This document shows positions 15,801 to 27,971 of a DNA stretch of 64,000 bases, piece by piece (within the stretch, counting starts at the first letter, position 1; every line of letters starts with the position of its first letter). The translations under genes and the position numbers were made by a program. Source of the DNA: Haematobia irritans (lineage: Eukaryota > Arthropoda > Insecta > Diptera > Muscidae). The stretch spans positions 99,308,162 through 99,372,161 of the forward strand of contig NC_134397.1 of NCBI RefSeq assembly GCF_050003625.1, read 5' to 3'. The notes beneath the pieces were generated by a model. It saw only the letters and a program-made list of their open reading frames with translations. It was not told the origin of the DNA and did no database searches.

Positions 15801-17031
15801 ATTCTGTTGGATTTATGCGGATGAATGGTAGACTTGCGCGTTCCCCTACTCTCACCTATGACGAGAGATTCCCCAAAATTCTACCCTATGATGCCCGGTT
15901 TACCAGATTGTACCTGGAGTATATTCACAAGAATACGGTACATGGTGAAAATTCATTAATGTTGAGATTGATGAGATTAGAATTTTGGGTTCCCAGACTG
16001 AAGAATCTCGTCAGAACAATCATCCATAATTGCCGTGCATGCGTATTGTTTCGGAAGAAAACTGTCGACCAGATTATGGCCGCTCTTCCCCCTGAGGGAA
16101 TTACATTGTCTCGCCCGTTTACATGCACTGGAGTCGACTTTGCAGGCCCCATTGATATTAAGACCTACATTGGTAGAGGTTGCCATATCACTAAAGGATA
16201 TGTGCTTGTGTTTGTCTGCTTTGCGACTAAGGCAATTCATTTGGAAGCGACAAATGATATGTCGACTGATTGTTTTATTGCTGCATTTACTCGGTTTTTT
16301 TCCCGAAGAGGCTGTCCTTCTAAGATGTTTTCTGATAATGGGACATCTTTTATAGGAGCTTCTAATATTCTTGGCAGAGACCAAGCCCGATTTCTTTCTG
16401 AAGTGAAGCAAAATCTTATTTCGCTTAATGCCTTCCAATTATTAGAATAGAAATTTATTCCCCCTGGTGCGCCACATATGGATGGTCCTTGGGAGGCAGG
16501 AGTTAAGAGTTTCAAGTCTCATCTTAAGAAGGTGACTCACTCTCAGAAGTTCACTTTTGAGGAGTTCAGCACTATGTTAGCCAGAATCGAGGGATGCCTT
16601 AATTCAAGGCCCCTTAGTCCTATGAGCGATAATCCGAACGATTTGGCCCCTTTAACCCCAGGGCACTTCCTTATAGGTTCTGCCCTTCTCTCCCCACCAG
16701 AGCCCGACACGACAATTGAGTCGTTAAGTTATGTGAATAGATGGCAGAAACCTAAGGTCCTTTATCACTCTTTCGCCAAACGGTGGAATGTCTCGTTGAG
16801 CTCCATAAGCGAAATAAGTGGAAGTTCCCACAAAGAGATTTTGCAGTTGGTGACCTGGTAGTAATCAGGAAGGATAATTTGCCTCCACCAGATTGGAAAA
16901 TAGGTAGAATCGAAAAGATCTACTTAGGCATCGACAACAAGGTGCGAGCGGTTGACCTCAGGGTAGGAAGTTGTATCATTACAAGGCCCGTTGTCAAACT
17001 CGTACTATTACATGTTGATGAACAAAATTAA
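12898..17031 (+). pseudogene. BEL/Pao Pol polyprotein remnant
   Basis: The aspartic protease region reads RALIDPASQATFIS. The family usually has D-S-G-S; the catalytic Asp is kept but the next residues differ. RT follows, with its active site MYVDDILAG near 14107. RNase H begins near 14990 (HAFCDASEKAY) and continues past [13 protein letters not shown] near 15220. Integrase has Asp in TGVDFAGP (about 16135), Asp in FSDNGTSF (about 16335) and Glu in GPWEAGVKSF (about 16495), the D,D-35-E triad of BEL elements. Its end lies at LLHVDEQN, 17031. Frames break near 13764, 15044, 15482, 15778, 16450 and 16790. The SINE at 14333 also splits RT. Confidence 0.9.
14318..14694 (+). mobile_element. tRNA-derived SINE with 15-bp target duplication
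   Basis: The SINE is 14333-14679. It is bracketed by TACGTTGGAACGCTG at 14318-14332 and again at 14680-14694, inside the BEL RT coding sequence. It has box A (TGGTGCAATGG) and a perfect box B (GGTTCGATTCC) for RNA polymerase III, and a CCTAACCTAACCT tail. The long target duplication and 3' repeat tail are typical of LINE-driven, target-primed insertion. Confidence 0.96.
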
Positions 17032-17083
17032 TAACATTTTTTTCTTTGTGTGTGTGCTATCCCCATTTTTCGTATTTCCAGAC

Positions 17084-17470
17084 ATGTCTGGCCCATCTCG
17101 CCGTCTCAAAACCGAACGCCCTGAGGTAGAAATGGACGTCGCCCAACCGAAGAATAAGTGTGGTGAGGTGAGATGCAAAATGTGTCTGCAACCACACGCA
17201 CTCCGCCTTTGCCCGCGTTTCCGAGCTATGGACCCTGCAAGACGTCGTAAAGCCGTAATGCAATTCGGCTATTGTTTCAATTGCTTGGCAGAGTCCCACA
17301 AATGGATTGATTGCAGGAGTCGGGAAAGGTGTATGGAGTGCTGTGGTGAGCACCACACAATGCTCCACCCGAGGTTTGTTGGGAACAAGCGGAAGCGCGA
17401 AGATCCCCCCAGAACCGTCGTTAGTCGATCCCAAAAATCGAAGAAGTTTCCTAGAGGTAGCAAACAGCCA

Positions 17471-17500
<30 letters not shown>
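17084..17500 (+). CDS. Zinc-knuckle Gag-like ORF downstream of BEL integrase
   Basis: Opens at ATG 17084 (MSGPSRRLK) and encodes clustered Cys/His motifs: [23 protein letters not shown] and [13 protein letters not shown], followed by a basic tail. Such knuckles bind nucleic acid and in BEL/Pao elements normally sit at the Gag end, before protease. Here the ORF follows integrase after a T-rich stretch ending TATTTCCAG directly before ACATG, which looks like a splice acceptor. It may be an extra spliced ORF or the gag of another partly inserted copy. The frame runs into (TA)n at 17559. Confidence 0.6.
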
Positions 17501-17847
<347 letters not shown>

Positions 17848-17869
17848 GTGGTATATATATATATATATA

Positions 17870-18075
17870 CACTGGCGATCAAAACCGAGTGCATGTTTAC
17901 GATATTTTTATTTAGGGTGTCAAAAAATTTTGAATAATAGACGGATAATTTTGAAAATTTCAGGGAATGCTATTTATTATGTTAGTAATAAAATTTAGCA
18001 AGCAGAAAAAAATAAACTTAACTAGAATTAACAAATTCACAGGAAAAAATAAGGTAGCAGTATTCACTCAGTTTT
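17870..18075. mobile_element. Small MITE with Tc1-like ends (tentative)
   Basis: The left end reads CACTGGCGATCAAAACCGAG. The right end is the imperfect reverse complement (CTCAGTTTTGAACTGGG, about 18060-18076). It lies directly after a TA run and has no coding capacity. The ends resemble Tc1/mariner-type termini, but the match is imperfect and boundaries are estimated. Confidence 0.45.
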
Positions 18076-18213
18076 GAACTGGGCCCTTAAGTTAGCAACC
18101 CAGTGGATGACTTTGAATTTCGCTGCATGGTGGTTTATTATTTCAACCGCACGTCAAATTCGTACTCCGCTATTAGAAAAAACGTCCGTTCAGTTCGACG
18201 GGTGAATAATGAG
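18076..18213 (-). mobile_element. 5'-end fragment of LOA-like LINE (copy L4)
   Basis: Holds only the first 140 bp of the element in reverse: the terminus with GTTCGACGG, the untranslated leader and the ORF1 start (CAT at about 18126). It separates the small MITE from the env-like remnant. Confidence 0.8.
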
Positions 18214-18790
18214 ACTGTCTACCTGGACTCTTGAAGGGTGGACAAACAGCGTGTAATTATGTTATCAGTGCAGAATCCAAAGTCGAATTACTTAAAGACG
18301 ACACAATATTCTTGGACAACTTCAACACTATAATCTGGTCCAATGGAACGTCCGATCACCTTGATGGATCCTTCATTCTCCAAATGGAAAACAAATCACT
18401 GACAATTAACAATAAAATGTAATGGAGTATGAGCAGTTCTGGAGTACAAGTTCTCCCACCAGTACTTACCACCATCGCCAACAAGAGCATATCTTTGAAT
18501 CTCAATCTTGTGCATGAAATGGCTTCCACAAATATACGACTTTTGTGCTACCTAAAAGGGAGAACAACATGGTTCATGATGTCAGGATCTTTGGGCCTCT
18601 TCGTACTAATGGTGCTTATTTGTGTAATTTGGAGGAAGCTAACATCTCAGAAAAGACTACCGGAGATTCACTTATCTGTTTAGAGGAGGAAGAGTTAACA
18701 CATTCCAGTCCCCACAAACCACTGTACTACCCCGTTTCAAAACTACACTTGCCGCTAATTCAACGCAGCGGCAGAGAATTAAGAGGCTGA
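18214..18790 (+). pseudogene. Env-like C-terminal remnant of an LTR retrotransposon
   Basis: An open frame from 18231 with one in-frame stop at 18420 leads into a hydrophobic membrane-spanning stretch (MMSGSLGLFVLMVLICVIW, about 18576-18632) followed by a basic residue run. After it the matching tail continues in another frame up to 18790, so there is a frameshift. Some BEL (roo-like) and Gypsy (errantivirus-like) elements of flies carry such an env-like gene for a membrane protein. The N-terminal part is missing. It lies directly before an LTR, as env does. Confidence 0.65.
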
Positions 18791-19440
18791 ATGTGGATGA
18801 TTAGAAGACCTCAGCCACGTAGGCCACGGCCTCCGCGAACAGCACAACCCATCTGAGACCTCGCTTATCTTTGTCCGTAACAATCCTTTTCGCAGCGATC
18901 AGATGAACAATAAGATGCCGACTTCACCATTTAAGATTTTCGTGGTTAATAAAATTGCAGCTTTGCGATTTATTTGCTGGGAATTGAATTATAAATATTT
19001 ATTTATTAAACGGAAAAGAGCCTCTCCAAGAACATAACTCAATCATCCAAACCTGTTCTGTCAATTATAATCGATCTCACTAAAACTAAAATCAAACTAA
19101 TCGTCTAGCCGATGATTGTTTTCTTTTCGTTACCAACACTGATTTTTGAAATGGATTACACCAGTAAACTAAAATTTAATTGAAAATTAAATTGGAAAAC
19201 TTGGGTCCTTACAAAGAATTTTAGTACACTTTGTTGTTTTTATTTTTGTTATAAATACTTTTGTTGTAAATTTTGTTGACTAATAAATTCAAATATAATT
19301 ATACCATGCATATAAAAATTCATATATAATTTCATTTCATTACTCTTATTTACTATTAATTTTTTCCTTTTTTTATTCAATTATTTTTTTTTTCTTTTTT
19401 TTTATAATGATTTTTTATCTTTGAAGTTGGTAATTTCGCA
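18788..19440 (+). mobile_element. 3' LTR of the env-bearing element
   Basis: Starts TGAATGTGGATG and ends GGTAATTTCGCA, the TG...CA borders of an LTR. The start follows a purine-rich stretch (GAGAATTAAGAGGC) that may be the polypurine tract. The partner copy at 30884-31605 begins and ends at the same points, where the similarity stops. Confidence 0.8.
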
Positions 19441-20423
19441 ACAGGGCGAGTCAATCGACCGACTTTGGATGGTGGTTGGCTCGAAAAGCGACCTTACAAT
19501 ATGTTTTTCCTTAATTCTGCCTTGAGGTTTGTGAATACTATCATTTTCAAGATGAAGAAATTTCAATCAAAATCCATTCGGTTCAATAGGTATCGTAATT
19601 GATGATAAAAAAATATATACGCATATATCAATATACACACCGTTATTAGGGTCTGCGCTGCATGTGGGTCGAGGGCCCCCGACGGTCTCATGCTCTTGGA
19701 ATTAGATTACCACTATTGTTAATTACTGCATCAAACGCGAATATTTTGTGCGTGATAAATACCTACAGACCGTCCTTGGGTGTGTCCCAACTCGTATAAT
19801 GAATTTCTAACAACTTTCAATACTACTGGCTTTAAGTATTTTGGCCCCAACCTCCCACAATAGTGATTGTTACTATCACTCAACTTATAGTTTTTCCGCT
19901 AGACTACTAGACTGACGTCCGTTATCGGATACCAAACCTCTGCAACAAATACACAAGCGAATACTTCGAGCACAGGACACACAGTTCGAGTAGTAACTTC
20001 ATTGTCCATTTCTCAAACGAGTGAAATATAATCCTTGCACATTGTAAACCAAAACAAATAGAACCCAGTAAAGCAAGCACCAAACAATGTTTTGAAGTAT
20101 TCCAATGTAATTGGAATTCCAAATCCATTCGTTTTATAATTTCCATTTCTGTGTAGATGAAGTTATTTCGTTTTCTCAACTATAAGAGTATGTTACACAC
20201 ACATACACACCATTCCTATTTTGTTTATTGTTGACACATACAATAAAAGGCATAGACCCGCTCACAGCCTGCATTCATTGAAAGCAAAGTATTCTATCTT
20301 CAATAAAAATGTTTTGTTTTACTGGTATCGTGACGATTACTTCAAAACCAAAATATTGAAAAGAACTGTAAAACGATTCCTTTTGAATGTGATGGCTCTG
20401 CAATGCTTGACACTGTAATCGCT
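19441..20423. other. Unrecognised non-coding DNA
   Basis: No recognised gene or repeat. The open frame at 19922-20179 (minus) has no family signature I can name. Confidence 0.4.
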
Positions 20424-20742
20424 TTACAGTGGTTTTGTTTTATTCATTAATTGAAGTATTCGTGGTGTATTCCCTTCACTAGAACATCGATTACTTCGAA
20501 TAGGCTTGTGCAGGCCTTTGTAGGATTCCACAACTTCGGGGACCCCAAATACGTGGAAAATAGACGTTTCCAAATACTTTACAGCATCTTTTGCTGTTGC
20601 ATTTCGCATCGACTGTAAAAATACAAATTTGGAGTAATGGTCCAATACCACAAATACATAACTATTTCCTTGTCGGTTACGAGGACAGGGTCCACAAAAA
20701 TCAATATCCTTTCCGATGTAATCTTCTGACCCATCCGAAGTC
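20424..20742 (-). pseudogene. Gypsy-type integrase core fragment
   Basis: Minus-strand reading has DFCGPCPRNRQGN then VVLDHYSKFVFLQ and HVFGVPE, the typical first half of the retroviral-type integrase core in Gypsy elements (first catalytic Asp region and following strand). The segment carrying the second Asp is degenerate. Integrase joins element DNA to the chromosome. The fragment is cut at the LINE 3' tail at 20743. Confidence 0.7.
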
Positions 20743-20882
20743 TTAGGTTAGGTTAGGTTAAAGTGGCAGCCCGATTAAGATTCAGGCTCACTTAGACTAT
20801 TCAGTCCATTGTGATACCACATTAACTAAAAGTACCTATTACCTATGGGCACTTCTAGTTTTAACCCCTGAACCTTCTCGAT

Positions 20883-23800
20883 TATTTTCTTCTGTTGAAC
20901 CAACCAGATTGTTCCAAAAACATTAGCAGACTGCTTAAATTAAAGTTTTCCAGGTCTGCCAGTAATCTGAAGCTATATGGCCCTAAAATTTGCTTACGCC
21001 TTACACAAAATGGAGGACACTCACACAGGAGGTGTTTTATTGACTCCTTTTCCTCCGCATCATGGCAGCTCATACAATAGTCATTATACTTCGCACCAAT
21101 AGTTTTTGCAAAATCGCATATCAGGCAGCGACCCGTTATAGCAGATATCAGGTGTGATATCTGGCGTCTCGAGAACACTTGCATATCTAGTGTGCGGTTT
21201 AAGTTTAAATGGGGCCATATTGCAATTCTCCCATCGAACATTTGCCATCATGACAGCCTTCTCACGTAGTAAGTGCTTGCAGGTAGCCAAAGGCATACCA
21301 ACAGATTCTAATTCCCCTGGAATATGTAAGGTAGTTCCTAGCCTTGCTAGCTCATCTTAGTAGTTCCCCGGTATGTTCCTATGGCCAGGCTCCCATATTA
21401 GGTGAATATTGTGCTGCTCAGCCATCTCATTGAGAGATTTGCGGCAGTCGATGGCCGTTTTCAAGTTGAGGAACACAGAGTCCAAGGATTTTATTGCAGG
21501 TTGACTGTCTGAGTATATATTAATGCCAATATTGCTTGGAGCATTACTTCAGCCAATTCACCATATCTCTTATTGCTAATATTTCAGCCTGAAAAACACT
21601 ACAGTGATCAGGTAATCTTTTCGCTATTCGAAGTTCCAGATCTTTAGAATATACTCCGAAACCCACTTGGCCATCCAATTTGGAGCCATTATTGTAGAAA
21701 TCTATATATATTTTATTCCCCGGGGTCCGTGTACACCACGCGTCACTGTTGGGAATTAGAATCTCAAACTTTGTGTCTAAAAGTGGTCTCGCCAAAGTGT
21801 AATCCACTATGTTAAGCACATCTGGCATTATTTTGAGGACCGAACTGTGACCATAACTTTTTTCCGACCACAGCGATAGCTCGCGCAACCGCACAGCCGT
21901 TGTTGCAGTTGACTGTTTGGCCAAAATGTCTAAAGACAATAGATGCAGTAAGACATTAAAGGAATTTGTTCCTGTCTTGCTGAATGCACCTGAAATACAC
22001 AAGAACGCCATACGCTGAACTTTGTCTAAACTTGTTGGCTGGTGAAGTGCCGGCCACCAGACTACAACACCATATAGCATTATAGGTCTAACTACTGCCG
22101 TGTATAGCCAATGCACAATTTTTGGTTTTAGTCCCCACTTTTTTCCTATTGCCTTTTTGTACGAGTACAAAGTGACCGTTGCTTTTATCGCCCTCTCTTC
22201 AATATTAAGCTTAAAGTTCAGCTTCGTGCCCGAAATAACGCCAATGTATTTTGCACACTCACTAAAGGGAATTCCAATACCCCCTAAGGAAATGGGCCTA
22301 ACCGATTGCGATCTTTGAAGTACATGACTAGTTCTGTGTTTGCAGGATCTACCCCAAGACTATTATCTTTCGACCATTTCTCAGTCATCCGGAGGGCTCT
22401 CTGTATAATATCTCTTACTGTTGATGGGAATTTTCCCCTGACTGCTAGCGCCACATCATCTGCGTATGCCACCACTTGTATCCTTTCTTTTTCTAGGGAA
22501 ACCAGAAAGTCGTTTATAGCAACATTTCAAAGAAAAGGTGAAAGAACTCCTCCTTGAGGAGTGCCTCTGTTCACATACCTTTGTATGTTTGCTTGTCCTA
22601 GTGTGGCTGAAATGCGTCTCTTCCTTAGAAGTTCGTATAACAGGCTAAGTATACGTGGATCAACATTCAGAGTTGTCAGTCCATTTAATATCGAGCTCCG
22701 ATGGACGTTATTGAACGCCCCTTCGATGTCTAGAGTTCCACTTTCCTGGAATATATCCTAAGTTGATACATCCTATATATATCACCGTTTGTAACTCCGC
22801 CGGAGTAATTCCATCAGGTCAAGGGGATTTGAATGATCCAAAGCTATTTAATGCTCATTTTATTCTAGATTCCGATACAATTTCCTTGATAGGAGATTCC
22901 GGGAAAATGTGTGTCCAATAGTACCTCCAGCGTCTCCTCACTGGACGTTGTCCAATTGCCCTCCGATGTTTTAATGAAATCTGGAGCGGAGTTCGTGGAT
23001 GCTAGCACCTTCCGTAGTCTGGAAGCCTCGGACGTATTCTCAATGCTGCTGCAGTAATCATTCCAAGAGTTATGCTGAGCCTTTTTCAGTTCTCGCTTGT
23101 ATCCTCTCAGATTCTTCTTGTAAGCGTCCCAATCCACAGGAGCTCTGGTGGATTTTGCTTTGTTAAAGAGCTTCATGCAGGATTTCCTCATATTACTTAA
23201 TTCCGTAGACCACCATGGTGGTCGATTTTTCTCCCTGGCTTCCCTCTAGGGCATGCAGCTTTCAGTGCAATGTTGAAGGCCTTAGTAATCCTCTCCACTG
23301 CGTGTTCGATAAATTGCACAGTGCTCACATTTATCTCTGGTATTTCCGGTATCATCATATTGAACGATTCCCTATACATATTCCAGTCAGCTTTCCTAAC
23401 AGTTGGCGGAAATATGGTCTTGGTGTTATGAACGTCAAATTTGAAACTGATGTAGCGATGATCTGAGAAGCTATTTTCACTTAAAACCTGCCAATCAGAT
23501 ATCATTTCATTCAGTTCTTGCGATGCCGACCTCTTGCCTGTTTTTAGTAACAAAGGTTGGGGCATCTCCCTTATTGCAAACTACCAAATTAGTACGCAAA
23601 ATAAACTCTAGGAGTGACTCTCCTCTTGTATTAATGTCACCACTTCCCCATATACTATGATGTGCATTTGCATCGCATCCCATAATGAGTTTTGTCTTTG
23701 TTTTCAATGACTCCTCAACTAAAGTGTTAACGGCACATGGAGGCATCTCCCTATCATGTCCCATGTAGACCGAAGATTCCCAATATTTGCAGTTGGCTAT

Positions 23801-24091
23801 TTCCAAACTGGCAACGACAGTGTCTGTATTGCACATTGAAGGAAGCAGAAACAAGTTGAGCTCGTTTTTAGCAACTATACAGGCTCGGTTTACATCATTA
23901 CCAGTATACTGCAATAGTTTGAACCCCGGAGTACTTACTTCACATATTTTGTTTCTATAAACATATTGTTCTTGAATAAGAACTATATCTATGTCCCCTT
24001 CCATCAGGAGAACTTTTAAAGCAGCACATGCAGCCTTACAATGGTAAAGATTTATCTGGAGGATCCGTAGGACCATCGAGATTTTCAACAA
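20883..24091 (-). pseudogene. LINE ORF2 endonuclease-RT-RNase H (copy L5)
   Basis: The endonuclease occupies 24091-23197 (IQEQYVY, GCDANAHHSIWG, SDHRYISF). The linker follows at 23191-22865. Early RT is deleted, and RT resumes near 22745 (LDIEGAFNN) with the active-site VAYADDVALAV near 22450. The thumb lies near 22300-21900. RNase H follows at about 21690-21300 (DGQVGFGVYSKDLELR, AEILAIRD). The C-terminal Cys-rich segment CMSCHDAEEKES...HLLCECPPFC is near 21080-21000. A retained YADD motif suggests fairly recent activity of the family, but this copy is broken. Confidence 0.85.
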
Positions 24092-24093
24092 AC

Positions 24094-25286
24094 GTCACAC
24101 CAGCCGTTTCAATCGAGTCATCAAGAATAGCCTCTTCAGAGATCTCGGTGACTCTCGCAATAACCATAGGATCAAGTTTGGTGAGTTTTTGAGGCAGTAG
24201 AAACCTCCTCTTGCATACGGTGTCTATCCAAGTCTGCAGTTTTTGGTATCTCCCTCGACTTCACAAGAGGATCCGCTTATTTCTGATTCAGACAGAGGCT
24301 TGTCGATTTCCGAATCCTTTAGCTGATCGTTTTTATATACCTTCATTTGTAAGTAATGAAAGCCATAACATACACGGCCCTTAGACTTTGCTAGATGTGG
24401 CAAAGACTGAGTGTTCAATATAAACACTGCATGCCGTCTTGGTCCATCCACTTCATCCAAACGGCCAACCTTCCAATCAGCTGTTGGAAGATCTGGATTG
24501 CATCGTTTCAGTCTATTTAAAATAGATTCAGGGTCAGAAGGGTTTGCAGGTATCCACGCATGTGCTCTAGGTCTAGCCGGTATGTATTTCTTCTCGACTA
24601 ACTCTAGAGCAGCTCCTTCCCAAACTGCACCAATTAGTATCAGAGCAGCTTTAAAACATTCTATAGACCTCTGGTCCTCAAATGCGACTAGCTTAAATCG
24701 TCCTTGATACCAACCAGCCTCTTGGTGTCGAGGATCTGGGCCGGGAAACTTTTCCAGCACCTGTGAGTAGACGTCAGAGAAAGCATTCTCAGTTTCCCCC
24801 CATTTTTGCTTTGGAACCATACCGTCCAATGCTCCTTTATTAATGATAGCCATCACAAGGCTGTCTTTAGCAACTGAGGCAAACGATCGTTGATGCCTTT
24901 TGGAGGATGGCAGCTCATCCGGTGATCGTTCCCTTTTTCCAGCCTCAAGAATTCCTTGAGCCCATTTTAAGGAATCGCTTTGTTTAGCCGACAACGTGCT
25001 TGGGTCGACTTATCCTAATTTCTTTAGGATAAACAAAGCATTTCTGCGTTCCTTGAATCTCTTTCGTGAGGGATTACTTTCTTTTGATGCCGTTACCTTG
25101 GAAAAGGTTCGACTTGTCAAAGTGTCGCCACCTGTCGACCCGTCTACAGGTCGACTAATTGGAACTAACTCTCGGTCATTGCCCAAATTTATAACTCCAG
25201 TCGATACCCGTCCACTGGCCCTGAAGTTAGCAACCCAGTGGATGTCTTTGAATTTCTCTGCATGGTGGCCTAATATCCCACCACAC
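24094..25286 (-). pseudogene. LINE ORF1 (copy L5)
   Basis: ORF1 starts at the ATG near 25262 (MQRNSKTSTG in sister copies), with a frame break close to 24995. The main open frame 24994-24224 holds the conserved middle region: AKQSDSLKWAQGI, then FPGPDPRHQEAGWYQGRFK, then NPDLPTADWKVGRLDEVDGP. ORF1 products of such LINEs coat element RNA. A second frame break near 24224 precedes the C-terminus. No CCHC knuckles are evident. ORF1 and ORF2 meet near 24090. Confidence 0.7.
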
Positions 25287-25367
25287 TTGAAATGCGTAGT
25301 AGGTACTTATTACGATGATTTTATCCGCTATTAAAAAACACGTCCGTTCCGTTCGATGGTTGTATGA

Positions 25368-26100
25368 TAATTCCTAGATTTACACCTCTGACGAATTTTG
25401 CTAATTTTTCTGAAATTCCTGCTAGTACTTTTGGTTCTTTTCGAATCCAAAAATATTCGAGCCCGTGCTCTATAATAGCGTAGGGTTTCCATATGGATAA
25501 TTTTCAAAATGAAACTTTCGCTTTAAAAAAAGAGAACATTTTAACTAAAAAAGAGTTTACAATAAAAAAAATTATTTATTAAATAATTAATAATTTTATT
25601 GAAGTTAAAATTAAAATAATAATAGTTTCTAATGTTAGAAACAACGAAATAAATATATAATAAAACAATAAAAAACAAAAAGAATCACATTTTCTTAAAA
25701 AATAAACAAAATAAATTGACGACGAAAACGTATTGGCGTATTTACGTCGTACGTTCAATTACATCTATTTCTAATTTTTACGCCGTACGTCGAAACGTCA
25801 CAATTGTGTTCCGGCCTTTAATTTATCAACAGATTTAACCCAGTAAACAATTAGTGGCGAACAATTGTGGCGAATTCCTACTAAATAAATACAATTCCAT
25901 CAATCTAGGATTTTTTGAAATAGAGTACATAAAGAGCACTGTTGGACATAAAAACACGGCACCAAAAAAAGAGAGTGAAAAAAAAGATACGAACACAAAA
26001 AGAGAACATGTTCTCTTTAAAAGAGATGTAATGGATAGCCTATAATAGCGGTCCTTTCTCTCTTCCAACGATAAAGACGGTATCAATGTACGATACTCAC
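25368..26100. other. AT-rich non-coding DNA
   Basis: No gene is recognised. The segment near 25730-25800 has repeated ACG(C/T)CGTACGT motifs. The short open frames here have no family signature. Confidence 0.4.
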
Positions 26101-26133
26101 CTCGAGAATTCAAAGGACCCTGTTCTGAAGAAA

Positions 26134-26965
26134 TTATGGTTCCGTTATGTTTTCCGGTTGACCACAAAAACATTTTGTTATATGATTGCATTTAAAGCAA
26201 CTAAGTTTATGGAACGGAGAGTCGCACGAACACTTTTGTATATCATATTCCTTGGAAGGAATTATCCTATTGTTTGTCCCATCCTTATTTTTGAGACATC
26301 TATCGAAAGTTTCAACGTTTGCCTCTATTTGGCTTGTCGACGATTCCTCAACTTCCCAATCTACCTCTGTCAACTTGTTTTCTTATTCCGACAAGTGTTT
26401 TTCTGCTCTCCTATATTCGTGTCTCAAATCTTCCAAATCCCGAATTTTGCATCCAAAAATCAAATTCTTAATACGTGGTGTTTCCTACGAATGATGTTAA
26501 CAAGACCCTGATCAGGTATCCTAACATATTCTTCATAGTAAAGGTCATTCCACGAATCGCCGCATAGAACTCATCAAATGATTCATTATTGCCTCTCCTC
26601 CTTTGTCATATTGTTCGCCGCAAGTAACACCATTTCTCTTCTGTAATACCTCTACTCTAAATAAACATCTCTCCACCGGAATTGGCTCCATACTGCCATC
26701 GTATTTCAATCCCCAATCGCGTATTCGTTTACTTCTTCTATAATCATCATTTGATGTTCTATAAACATGCATTGAAAGTCTCTCATAAAAGCACCTAGGT
26801 CCTGACTATTGGTATCCCGAGGTGGTAATGAAGTTGCCCCTCGCTCGAAGAACCGGTGTCATCTCCCCCAACATTAATATCCCGTGTGTTCATATTGGCG
26901 GATGACCCCTTTTGTATCGTCTTACCGCTTTTGAGAGTAAACAAATTTAAGTCGTCTTCAGACAT
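26134..26965 (-). pseudogene. Retrotransposon gag-like remnant
   Basis: Starts at ATG 26965 (MSEDDLNLFTLKSG). Fragments in three frames read RDWGLKYDGSMEPIP, then an FDEFYAAIRG-like segment, and a C-terminal Cys-rich part (CDSPFHKLSCFKCNHITKC). The order resembles the capsid region of Gypsy-type Gag with its nucleocapsid knuckles. At least four frame breaks or stops show decay. No linked pol is seen. Confidence 0.5.
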
Positions 26966-27036
26966 TTTGTCTCTTTCTAGTATATACTTTTATAAGTTCT
27001 CCACCAACCAAATTTAAAGTGCCAACATATAAAAGA

Positions 27037-27971
27037 TCTCTATTCAAACGTCGAACGGAACGGACGTGTTTTTTAATTGCGGATAAAATCATCGTAATAA
27101 GTACCTACTACGAATTTCAAGTGTGGTGGGATATTAGGCCACCATGCAGAGAAATTCAAAGACATCCACTGGGTTGCTAACTTCAGGGCCCAGTGGACGG
27201 GTATCGACTGGAGTTATAAATTTGGGCAATGACCAAGAGTTAGGCCTAATTAGTCGCAAATATCTCAATGAGATGGCTGAGCAGCACAATATTCACCTAA
27301 TATGGGAGCCTGGCCATAGGAACATACCGGGGAACTACTAAGATGAGCTAGCAAGGCTAGGAACTACCTTACATATTCCAGGGGAACTAGAATCTGTTGG
27401 TATGCCTTTGGCTACCTGCAAGCTCTTACTGCGTGAGAAGGCTGTCATGATGGCAAATGTTCGATGGGAGAATTGTAAGGGTTGTAACGACAACAAGCAA
27501 ATATGGCCCCATTTAAACCGCACACTAGATATGCTAGTGTTCTCGAGACGCCAGATATCACTCCTGATATCTGCTATAACGGGTCGCTGCCTGATAGGCA
27601 ATTTTGCAAAAACTATTGGTGCGAAGTATAATGACTATTGTATGAGCTGCCATGATGCGGAGGAAAAGGAGTCAATAAAACACCTCCTGTGTGAGTGTCC
27701 TCCATTTTGTGTAAGGCGTAAGCAAATTTTAGGGCCATATGGCTTCAGATTACTGGCGGACCTGGAAAACGTTAATTTAAGCAGTCTGCTAATGTTTTTG
27801 GAACAATCTGGTTGGTTCAACAGAAGAAAATAATCGAGAAGGTTCAACGGTTAAAACTAGAAGTGCCCATATGTAATAGGTACTTTTAGTTAATGTGGTA
27901 TCACAATGGACTGAATAGTCTAAGTGAGCCTGAATCTTAATCGGGCTGCCACTTTAACCTAACCTAACCTA
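27037..27971 (+). mobile_element. Internally deleted LOA-like LINE (copy L6)
   Basis: The first 220 bp (5' end and ORF1 start at 27144) are joined at about 27255 to the RNase H end of ORF2, and continue to the natural 3' end with the CCTAACCTAACC tail. Roughly 3.5 kb is missing. The reading frame 27402-27833 preserves the C-terminal Cys-rich region. This copy shows the 3' end most clearly. Confidence 0.88.

Larger units (their letters stand above)
20743..25367 (-). mobile_element. LOA-like LINE, nearly full length (copy L5)
   Basis: Spans from the 5' terminus near 25367 to the 3' (TTAGG)n/(CCTAA)n tail at 20743-20760. This is the longest copy in the window, about 4.6 kb. It encodes ORF1, then ORF2 with endonuclease, RT and RNase H. 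An internal deletion of roughly 200 bp in early RT (about 22757-22790) and several frameshifts inactivate it. Confidence 0.9.

Noticed and set aside
20743..20760. Telomere repeat (TTAGG)n
   Set aside because: Only three to four units, placed exactly at the 3' end of a LINE; it is an element tail, not a telomere.
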